64,000 nucleotides of DNA from Mactromeris polynyma (lineage: Eukaryota > Mollusca > Bivalvia > Venerida > Mactridae), in assembly GCA_032209605.1 (NCBI GenBank), contig JASFXZ010000091.1:372001-436000 (forward strand). The letters are read 5' to 3'. Of the stretch, positions 12,901 through 24,900 are shown in pieces. The position numbers and the translations under genes are program-made. Position 1 is the stretch's first letter; each line of letters opens with the position of its first letter. Below the pieces are notes generated by a model. The model was not told where the DNA came from and made no database searches. It saw only the letters and a program-made list of their open reading frames with translations.

Positions 12901-15900
12901 ATCATATTTCTGGTTTGAATTATTTAATGTTCGTGAATTATTCATACAGCTTTTTGATCAAGTTAAAAATTTGCATAGTTAATCTGTATTACTTGAATTT
13001 TGCACAAACCATTTGCATATGGGCTTTGTCGTTATGAAACCACAGTTATTCTTTAAGTATGATATGTTTTGATGTATGGAGATTACATAATGAAGTGTAT
13101 ATGATATTTGAGTTGTTAATTCTGTAGTTTTATAAAGGGATTAAAATATCTTTTTCTTGATTACTGAAATTTTACGTCTGATTATTTCTGTAAAGAAATA
13201 TTAAAATGCATGGAAGTATAATGAATTATTCATGCATTTTAATTTGTATTGATTCGAGCTCGTGTTTTATAGGATGTGATGTTACATGTATAACATCTCT
13301 GTGTCTGTTTAGTGGCCTGTCTGTTCTACTGTCTGTCTGTGGCTATAAGTGGCTTGGAGGTCTTTCTTCGATATGATTCATTCAGTGAGCTCTTGGGTGG
13401 CTCAATTTTCAAAACGAAGAAATGAGAGAACTAAAGAGCAGTCATGCATATAGTCATATGTTACGACCTATCCTGTCCTTGCATCCGTCTTTCTGTCTGT
13501 GTTCCATCTGTGCGCTAAACATTATTAGTTTGAATGTCAAATGGTGAAGTACTTGGTGTAGGTTGATATGTGGATATGATTACTTTCATATTCCTATAAA
13601 CAGAACTGCCAACAGCAGAAAGATGCATGAGTCTCGAAAAAAATTAGTTATTATGTTATAACAAGGACTTATTCTAAAGATGGAGCGTTTATGCATCATT
13701 GACATTTTCTTAATGTGTCTATTTTCCATGCTTAACAAACGTGTTCCTTCTTTGATTGTGAAGCTTAAAATATCAACATAATGTAGTACTTTGATGTTAT
13801 TTTGGTTAAAACAGTAATTAGCATAGCAAGTTTACACTTAATTGAAATAATTGCTTATGAAGAGGAATTATATATGAAATTTGTATTAATGAATAATTAA
13901 CTCTTATATTTGCAATTAATTTGTGTTAATAATGTAGTTGACATTTTATTTTTATAACCATTCATACTGATGATATTTTCTTAAATTTGTTATTATGTAA
14001 AGGGGATCTCGTTTCCTTATATAAAGAGTATGTACTTGTGTGCACACCATTTGAATTGTCCGTTAATTTCACATTTAATGATACCATGTTCTTTGTAAAA
14101 GTGTTGCTTGGAAAATATGTTTTGCATGTCCAAAGGTCAACATATTTATGCTTCAGGAAACTATCAGACAATTCAATCCCTATGTCCCTAGAATTTAAGT
14201 AAATATAATGTCCTTGTACTCAAGAAATACTTACAACTAAATGCCAGCTGAAATTGGTCCATTTTGTTGTAAGAAATTACGAATATGAAAAATTTGTTTT
14301 GCAAAAATACGAGATTGACTCTATACTTGTTTGAAAAAATACGAGATTGATTATACTGTACTTGTTGAGGGTTTGACGCTGAACTACTGTAACTCAGATG
14401 TGGTTTTTGAAGCAGTTACAATATTTTTGCGCCAAACTCACATTGATATGAAATACTTTCCCTCAATCTTATGTCACGATATGTATGATCTATAATCCAT
14501 AAAAATTTCAATTTCAAATGTGGGTTTTTATTGCATCATCTCCAGACACGTCTTATCCTCTGTATCACCCAATGTCACTCGACATTGTAGGCGTATTTTC
14601 CCATATTTGTATGAAAATGTGTCTACTTGTAGAAGATTTCAAGAATTTTTGTCATTATTGTGAAGTTTATTTATGTTATCAGAAGCTGACAGACTTGTTT
14701 GTTATAGGAGTTTCTGTTGCAATCCTCTGAAATCTCTTAATTACATTCTTACATAAACCTAGACAGGAGATGACGACCTGTTCTCCGTGTTTATCCCCGC
14801 TGACAGTATATTTGTGTTTCTTATTGAAAATAGAAAATTCATAATGGTTGGCATTTCGTGCGTTTTGTGGAATGTTACACCAGCGTTTACCTCATGTGTG
14901 TTTGAGTTACTATCCCTGATAATTCTCAGTTGAATTTTCCATGAGTGATTGCCCCTGATAAATCCAATTTCCCATGAGTTTTCACACCTGATAACTTAAC
15001 ATTTTACTTTATTTACTGCCCCTAAAACCATTGACAGCTTCTCATGAGTTATTGCCCTTGATGAATTATCTATGTCTCTTGTGACAGTGTTCTCCCAAGA
15101 TTTTTAAAAAGGGGGACAGATGTCTTGTTTTACCTCACGGGCGACGCTATTTTATCCATTGTACACATGCGATATACGTAACAAATTATTTCATTGGTAG
15201 ATACGCTGAAATCAACCAATCTCATTAGATTTTACAAAACTCCAGTGTGCCTTTTTACTGCTGCGTAATATTCACTTGTCATGACAATTGCACACGATTC
15301 GCCCATTCGTACCCAAATACTTTCGACCGTGACAGGATTCACTCCTCGAAAAAAAATTATGCAACAAATTAAATTTTTTAGCGAGAATGTCGCAAATACG
15401 CAGCCTCCACAGAACACTGCTGTGAGTTATACCCATGAGAAATTCACTTAGGTTCCCGTGAGTTATTCTGCCCGAATAATTTACAGGATGTAATTGATAG
15501 ATTGTTCTACGATCTTTTCCCATTAAATTGTAAATTTTAGAAAATTACTGATTTAATTAAGTTGTTTCCTTAAAAGAAATTTGGTTGATAGAAGATTCAA
15601 ATGTTAAGCTTGTAATTGCAACAACACATAAAATATCATCGGAGATTAATCGTTAAAGCAATCGATATTTGCTATAAAAACTCGTAATATTACAACATTA
15701 AACATGAACCAAAGTCATTTACTATGCTTTAGAACACATCCTGGTGACAAATGGTTTTCTAATTCTATTGTTAAATTGATAACGGTTTTATGGCTTAAAA
15801 TAAATTGAAATCATTTAGTTTGCACAAGTTAAGCATTATCGACTTGATTTCAAAACATTAAATCAACCTGCTGCAGAACTCTAAATCACTCTGAAAATGT

Positions 15901-18900
15901 TAGAAGAGCAACAGAACCGATTTATCATCGTTTAGATGTATTTTGCTCCGCAAGTTAGGCGATGTTTAATGGAAATACGACAAAAAGCCAACAATGTATT
16001 AAGTTAGAATTTTAAATGGGTTGGTAATGAATTAAATAAAATGATAAAATATGGTTAACTAAGCTTTGAACTCCCTGTGGACTTTTTGTTACATTAGCCG
16101 GCAAGATCATAATATGAATAGGGACCATTACGAATAGGGAGTATTGGCTTCCGAAATTTAATGCTTTCAATCAGTTGACTGAATGTATTGCAGAATGTTC
16201 TTGACAATGATCAACAAAGAGATACGTAGCTTCCTAACATGTTTGTCAGTGGAAACATATCTGTTTGTTTTTGAAAGCTTTTGGTTGAATGCGTCTAATC
16301 CTCATAATGTTTTAATGTCTTGATTTATTAATACGTGTGTATGATTGTAAATAAATGCCTGTAATGGGCAAGTGTCACATTGCCGGGCTCGTAACATTAT
16401 CGCTATTTGTCCGTTAATGTCACTCTGTGATATGTATTTCTATTGTTTCCCTAAAGCACGGTATTTACAAGATGAGTGTTTTGAGGATGATTTATGTGAC
16501 TTCTTATTCACAAATACAATGTATTGGTCACAGGAGTGCACAGATAAATATTCTGCTGTTATGTTTGGATTACAGAAATGTCTCTCAGTAAATATTGTAA
16601 TGGTTTTTAGATTCATAAAGTTTTCATATATCACAATGATTTGTGTGAATATGTCATCATTTGATCCGCTGGTGGTACTGACTGGACTTAAGAATCACAA
16701 TGTCTCCATCATTTATTTGTTTTAACAACAAAGAAATCCCAAAGATGTAAATTTCAATCCGAAATTGATGTGGTAGTCAAAACAGAATACAACAATATGT
16801 ATGTCTTATAATAAATAATAAGTTTAGACTTCAGTTTTTGTCTATTTCTGGACAGATTTTTCTCTCATTAACTTCGGAAAAAGACCACCACAAATGGAAA
16901 AGGGGTACTTTCGCCATTACTGATATGACCCAATATTCAATAATGGCTTTAAAAGTGACTGAAAAAGCTTAAAAAGTCCATGAATACCAGTATGACTGTA
17001 ACTATGTTTTACAATAATTATGAACAGGAGAATGTTTTTGCTATTTCCAGATTCAGATGGTGTACATATGGTTCTTGAAACACATCAGTCCAGTACTTTG
17101 AAGCCTGTAGCTGAAGAAGGTAAGTTTTTACATTCTAGAAAGCACATTGTGTAATTATAACTGTCTTTTCATCATACAGTGTGATCTTGATCAATCATAT
17201 ATCGTCTTTTACCTACCTGTACCTGTTAATTAAGACCTCATTGAGTAGTCTGGTTGTCCATCTGTCTGTCATTGTATAAGCATATCTTTGTTTTGCTTTT
17301 GTGTGTAATTATACCTTGTGTGCCTAGACTTATTCTTACACTTTCTTTCTTCTAGAATCAAAAGAAGAAGATTTGTTCAAGAGAAGTTGGTTTGTTGGTC
17401 TGTTGATAGGAGTGGGTGGGGTAATGCTGTGGTTACTTCTCTGTATATTCTCTATATGGTTATGCAAGAGAAAGAAACACAGAAAAAAGATGAAGGATCA
17501 AAGATTTTACTCTGGTGGTGAGTTTAAGTTTAAACTTTTTTTCTTTTTTTTACATGGAAACAAGTTCATACAATTTATACTGATCACGCTCAATGACTTC
17601 TTACTGGCTACCAACCAGTACTCACGACAAATTTAGGGACTGTGAAGTTCGTGATCTAACGGCGCTCATCGCGGTGCTTGAACTCATGACCTTCGGATCA
17701 GGAGTCAGACACTCTAACCCTCGACCACTGCACCTACTGCCACTTGGTGGTGAGTAATTCCTTCAATACAAGATTGCGTGAACAATTCTTGGATTGTAAA
17801 TCTTTTACAACACATATCCCATTATTTCTTAGTTTTGTACCAGAAATGATTGAAGTACATTTAAAGTAGTGTTAAACTTTGTTTAAAAGTTGCTTATGCT
17901 TTTATATTAACAGTTCCACTACGTAAGGGTGAAGAATGTAACAGAAATATGATGTACCCTCCACAATATGGCATCAAGGATCAAACTATGAATTGTACTA
18001 ACGGTTTGTTAACATTATTTGTTGTTGTTTCAATATGTTTACATTCCATCACAAGGCCTGTTTGTGGTACTTCTCCACTCAATATCTATCTGCCTTGGGT
18101 TGGTAGGTCAATTGTTTAGACAAAAAATGTCCAACACGGAAGAGCCAAAGAGTTTGGCCAATTTAAATTTATCTATCGGAATTCTTTAAACAAGCAATTT
18201 TCAAGGATAGCCCAATGAATTAGCATATGTGTAAATCAACATTATATGAACCTTATTAAGTTTTCAGGACTGGCTAGTAATTTGTATGACTTGCCAACAA
18301 AATCACTGTGTTGTTTTTTTATTTCTCGGAAACATTATTTTTTGTGGGACATTTGTTAGAATTTCTTGCTGCTTTTTTTGCATTAATTCATTCAATTTAC
18401 AACATTTTGTTTGCTGAAGCAATTCAAGCGCAAATGAAGAAAATCACAAATTAATCTTCTGATTGAAATGCCATTCATTTTGAAAATAAAAAAATGTTTA
18501 TAATGCAGATCTTGATTTGCCGCCAGAACTGCGAGGATTGCTGCCCAGTCATGCAAAAAAAGAACCAGAAGGTCATGATGACAATATTTATAAGGTGGCT
18601 GGTGATGGAAGCTTCCCAGAACTGAAGACATTCTATCAGAAAGTGGACCCTGTGGCCCCTTATGCAACTACTGCCTTGATACAACAACAACATTTAATGA
18701 AGCAAAGAGTAGGTGATTTTGTATGATATGGGATATACTTGATATTCCAAAGAATTGCAGCTGTTGAATTGAATTTCCACTATTTCTCAATAAATAATTA
18801 AATTGCAAAGCAGGGTAATTATGTGTGTTATTTCATAAGAATAGAAATTTTAAAATCAGCTGAAAATTCGGCCATTTTGGAATGTTTGTTGAAATTTGAA

Positions 18901-21900
18901 ACCCAAATGACATGAGAGATTTAATTGGCCTTAAGTCAGTGTGGCTACACTTTGATTGCCTGTTATTTGCACAAATCATTTTACTTGAAAGATACACTAA
19001 CACTTCTATCTCATGTTACAGCAACAAGGTATGGAGAACATGTTCCGTCCAATAAACCAGGGGTATATACAGCACAGTGAGGGATCAGCAGATAGTTGTG
19101 TAAAACCTCCAGCCAGCTCTGATTCCAATCATGACAATAGTCATCATAGCCACTCTACAACTGATCATAACCATAGTGATCACATGAGTCCTACCAGTGA
19201 CAGTGGTAGTCATTCAACAGGTTTGTTTCATTCTTCTATTAAATAAGAACAGTACTTGAATTTAATTGGAAATATTTTTGTCATGTGTCTGGTTAGGTAT
19301 TGTAAATTGTGATGGAAAGACTAATAAATGACTATTTAATGCAAGTAATCATGTACTTGAGATAATCTTAACTATATCTCCCCCAATCTTTGCCAGTCGC
19401 AAAATCATATTGCCTCCAAATCTGTTTACTACATGGAAGGACTTTCAAACAACATGTGATTTCAAAGTCGTGCAGTTTAATCCAAGGTCAAATATGCTAC
19501 TTGACGGAGACATATTTTGTATAAAGAACAAGCAGCTAGTTCAGTAACAATTTTCTGATTATTTCAGACGATAATGGCCTTTTGATTAAACAGAAGAAGA
19601 AGAATAACGCAAAGAGGGAGACAATTTCAAATAAACAACCAGTGAATGTTAATTGGGTAGAAATGTTGCCACCACCACCGGAGCATCCTCCTCCTAGTGA
19701 ATGTAGTGAACCGCCTGCATATAATGAACTGAGAGATAACCGCGGCAACGCACGAAGCCCAATGTCTCCGGCCTCGTTCTCCCAGTTATCAGCGTGCTCA
19801 TGTCCGAATCCTCACACTCAGACTCCGATATCTGGATGGAATATGCCTGTTTATTCGGACAATGAGTGTCCACGTTGCCATTCGGAGAAATATTTCGATC
19901 CTAACACTTATTGTCAGGAAGCGTATATACGTAGAACGCAATCTCCAAGAACGCAATTACTGCAACATGTAAATAATAAGACAATTAGTGGTGCCCCACA
20001 TACGTGTTCACCACGTGAGGTCCCTTGTGGAAATGTTCCATTTCAATATGCACAATCTCAAAGGGGGCCTCATTCAAACTGTGCTACTCCTTATGGGGAC
20101 TATAGTAAATCAAATATAAATAGGGCCTCTCAAGGTTCCCATAGTGACAATGATGGCCAGTGTGCTGTGCCATGTTTTCAATCTTATAAAATCACTCCAA
20201 AGAGTGAAAAAGACTATAGATTTATGCATGAAGAATGGGGCCCCGACCCGGCCCCGCCGTGTCATAGCTGTGAACAGGATTCTGGGATGGGAATGGAGGA
20301 GGATGGTACAAGCATGGACCGAGGGTGTCAGTCCTCGTTACCTAGTGTAGCTACAGGAGATTGTGTGAATAACTCCTTATATCCTGTCAGGTTTGTTCAT
20401 AATTACAGTCATTCCTTATAATAAGATAATGCATTAATTGCTTGTCTCTATAGGCAAGTATTGACTTTACTATTTTAGCTGGTTTACATTTTTTGACAAA
20501 AATTCTAATCAGAAGAGTTCACAGCGATGGGTTTTCATGATTCAGTAAGCAAGAAGCCTTGTCTTTACAGTAACAACAACGAGACATGGTGATCTTGTGG
20601 TAGAGTGCCAGACTTCAGTTCCAGAAGTTGTGGAACCTAGAATGCAGGAGAAGATTTATACAAATGAAAACACAAACAAACCTTCCTTACCTTGTTTTAT
20701 GCATTACTGATTACAATGTACATGTACATTAAAACTGAAAACCAATCATTGCTTTATAACACAAATGCTTAACAGTAGAATTAATGAAAATCAAAAATTT
20801 ATATTAAAGATTTTTATAAACAATAGATTGTTTATATTACAGACAAATGCTGTCTTCCAATGTGCATGGATATCCCCAACGTAACTGTGATTCCCCGATA
20901 TCTGAAGGGGCTGATTATGGTGCAGACTCAGACTTGGATCATAGTCAGGAACAAACTAGTAAGTTTGTGTTTGTAAATCGTGCTGTTCTACATATCTGTA
21001 TCTAACCAAGACTGTGCCTCTGTTTGTCCCTGTCCCCTTAGTCCTTGCTGATTACTCAATTCATGTCCGCAATTTACATGAATAAATACTTCTCTTGTGA
21101 ATATTTATATGAAAATGATTGTTTTTGATACAAATTGTAATTTCTTTTTGTTTGCTGTATTGCCGTTGTGGTGCAGTCAGTTTGGTGCTGTTACTTCAGT
21201 GCTAAATGGTTTTGCCGTTGAGCTTGTAGATTCGAAGTCTATGCTGATCATTTAATATTTCTGACATGTATGCTTGAACGCTAGTACTTTCATGTGCTTT
21301 TGTGTTGTCCATTATCATGAAGATAAGTAATATATTCACTCGCAGTGTGGTGGGATATTGAGAGAAAACTTAACTAGCTTTAGGCTCTTACAACAAGTTA
21401 GGGGCTGTGATAGTGTAGTGGTTGTTGAACTTGAAGGTCATGGGTCTGAACCCTGCCGAGGTCACGACCACACACTATGACACCTTAGTATTGATTTTTG
21501 AGATTGATGCAATTAAGCTTATAGCTTTCAACACAACTAAGTATAACAAGTAATTACACATCAGTCTGTCGTTTCTTTAATTGTTGTAGCAATCTTACAG
21601 TCATTTCTTTAATTGTTGCAGCATTCACTGGCAATACTGATCAGAATACGGACTGTAGTAGTGTACAGTCGAGTACTTGCAGTTCTGGTGATGGTACTTT
21701 CCTCACAGAGGAGGATTTCGCGAGTGCTGTTGCACGTGCAGCAGAGATGTCTGGCCTAACTGTTGTTGGGACTACTGTCTGTGATCCAAATAGCAAATCC
21801 AGTGAGTAGACATATCACTTTTGTATTTTATAATATGCAATACTGTTGCAATACTGATTGTTATGCCTCTAAAGGGATGTATATCTAGTAATTGCTTCAT

Positions 21901-24900
21901 CCATTCGCTTGCTTGCTAGTTAGTTTGTCTGTCTACCTGAGCTACATTTCTCAACCCTAACTTAAAATGATATGAATGATTCATGAGATTTCAGTTAAAG
22001 TTAGAAAGTTAAGCTTGATGAGAAGGTGTGTTATTTGTGGCAGTTGGGTCAGTACGTTCAAAGTCACAGGAAGGTCATTCTATTTTAGAGCATGGAGGGG
22101 TTTGCAGTTAAAGGGTGTTTTGTTGAAACCTCTGTCATAGACTCTCACCACACTGTTTTGAAATAATGCAAAAACAGTTAATAAATTCTCAAGTTGGGCA
22201 TAAAAATGTTAAAGTTAATATCATATTTTGTTTCTTTAGAAAAAGATCGTCGTCCCCGGCGACAAGCACGACCTGTAAGTCCGGGATATTCCACTGACAG
22301 TAATTACGGGTCTATAGATGTGGTACGCAAACCTTACCCAAAGTCCTCTAGAAAACAACAGTTGGTAGAGCAAGGTAACTTAAATTTGATGTTTTACGAG
22401 GCGATGCAATAACTTCATACAAGATTTTAGGTTTCAAATTTTCATATATTTTAGGAAATCATGTTTATTTATTTTCCAAGTATGGATGATTTATGCAAAA
22501 TACATTTATGAACTGATGGTTGTTTTGAAGTTGTGTAATGATATTGAACATTTAAATAACACTGAATTATTGGGTTTAATATGAGCAGAGAGCGTAATAT
22601 CGAGGGTTCAGTGCAAGACTATGGCAACTCTTATATAGATACATAGGAGTTTCGATAGTCTTGCGTTGAACCCTTGATACATGCTTTTAGCTTTCAATGT
22701 CACAGAAAATACATGATCACACACCGACTGACATTTTATGGTGAATTTCCATTGCAGGAACAGGAAAATATAACTTGCCACCAAATGGAATGGAAAATAT
22801 TAATAAACCAAGTAATATGGATGTCATGAATGGAGGTAAATATCAGTAGCAACTTCTTGATACTGCTTACTGCTTGTACTATACTTGTACATATCATTAA
22901 ATCATAGTGTGATCCTGTATTTATTCTGCTGTGTGCATTTAAATAAGCCTGAAATCTTGTAGAAAACTGCTTTTCTTTTATATATTTTTTTTTGATTTTA
23001 TACAAAGAAGTTACTCTGATGATACATCTACGCATTGATTGCACAATTCCCTTCCAGACTTTCTTATAATTCAATCTATATTTCTGTCTAAGTATCATTC
23101 TGTATACAGACTTGAGTGTGTTTGCTTAATGCTTGAACACAGACTAACCTTAATGTGTGAGCGTGTGTGTCTATATATCACATGAACTTTGTTACAATAA
23201 AAGGATTACTGTATTTATGACAATAGGTATTGTACCTATATCTTTAAGTGTATCATTTCACTACATTTTATTTCATAAAGTAACGAGACTGTAAAAAAAG
23301 TCAATGTCTGTATTGCATGTTTTGGTGCCATCACTGAGTGGGGGGGGGACTTAAATTTACCCTACCATCTGTTAAATAATCCGTTTGTGTTGTTCATATC
23401 TCAAAAAGTATTTGACCTAGAGTAACGAAACTTCATAGAATTATTAGTCATCCCATGGATTTATTCCTTTATTCAGATTTATGCCCCTTGATTGAGTAAA
23501 AAGGGGATGCCTGTGTCCTACAGATACACTTCTAGTTTAGAATGTATTGCTGAAAAGTACGGATATAATTTAGGGATTTAAATTTATATTCTTTATTTCT
23601 TTCTATTGTTACACAGTTCATGTTGTGGCAGAACGCATTCATATGCAGTCATTTTGATACATGGAATAGAATTGCTAGAATATGCTTACATCTATCTTGC
23701 CTTCATATATAAACTTTGGCAATCAACTGTGTGGCTAGCAATTATCATACTGACCATATATACTGCTGCCTTTTTTCATTCTTATTCATATAACTGATCA
23801 TCAGGACTTCTAGAATTCTCTAATTGTTTCGTACTATTTCATTTATTTCACTGTCCTCTCAGTAAAAGCTTTATATAAATGTTACCTGGACTGTGATGAA
23901 AATTAAAGTCTCGGGCATCCTTTCAATTATGGCATAACCTCTTGAGGGTAACACCCTTTGGGAGATTCAAATTTTGGCTGTTAAGGGGTTGTTGTTCGAG
24001 TCTATGGGAAAGTCGATAATTATGAGGCCTCTCAAGAGAGGCTGCTCTTTATATAGAGCCTTTTGTACATTCAATGCTATTGGTATACATTTAGAAAAAA
24101 GTCCTGATCATCAGTAGCTAAGCATTCATCATTATCAGCTGTGTGCATTTGATGCATTTTGCATTTTTAGTTTATGACACACCTTATGCAAGAACAGATT
24201 ATCCTTTGACCATACCCCAACAACATGCTTACCCATATCCAGCAAGATTTACTTCCCTTGGTAGAAATACAGCTTTAAATAACAACAATAGAATGTCTCC
24301 ACTAGACGGCAGCACTAGGAGTGGTAGTGACAAGGGAGGCTACTCTAGCTTTGTCTATCCTCAAAATATCGCTCAAATGCAACTGAAAGAAGATGTGAGT
24401 TTTTAGTCATTCTAAGACCAGAACATTCTTTGTGAAAATGATTACACATTCACTATATTTTGTATTTCCTTAGCAACCATTCTATTTTAATTGTTGCAAT
24501 TGTGTGCCTCCACAAAATTGGGTGCATTTGTCTTGTTGATTATTTATTTCTTGTAAAATAATATATGCGAAGACTTCCAAGAAATGGTCTGGAAAAAAAA
24601 TTCTGCCAAGACTTCCAAGAAATGGTCTGAAAAAAAATTCTGCCAAGACTTCCAAGAAATGGACTGAAAAAAATGTTATGCTTGCATAATTATGATGTAA
24701 ATTTTGCTTTTGTGTAGAATATACTTTCTGTTTCACTTCCTGCATTCTCATGATTCAAGCGCTGTCAATATAACTGCTTCTCCTGTATTCCACTCATGTG
24801 TGCAAAAATATTGATAAAACAATTATTTGGAACTACTTGGTGTAAAAAATGGAAAAAAGGGAAAGACTTATTTTCATTATTAGTGTCAAACAAAGTGTCA

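Noticed and set aside
24395..24406. Ending the Robo protein at the TAG of 24404-24406
   Set aside because: A perfect GTGAGT donor precedes it and a phase-0 acceptor at 25967 follows, so splicing is more likely. Kept only as a possible isoform.
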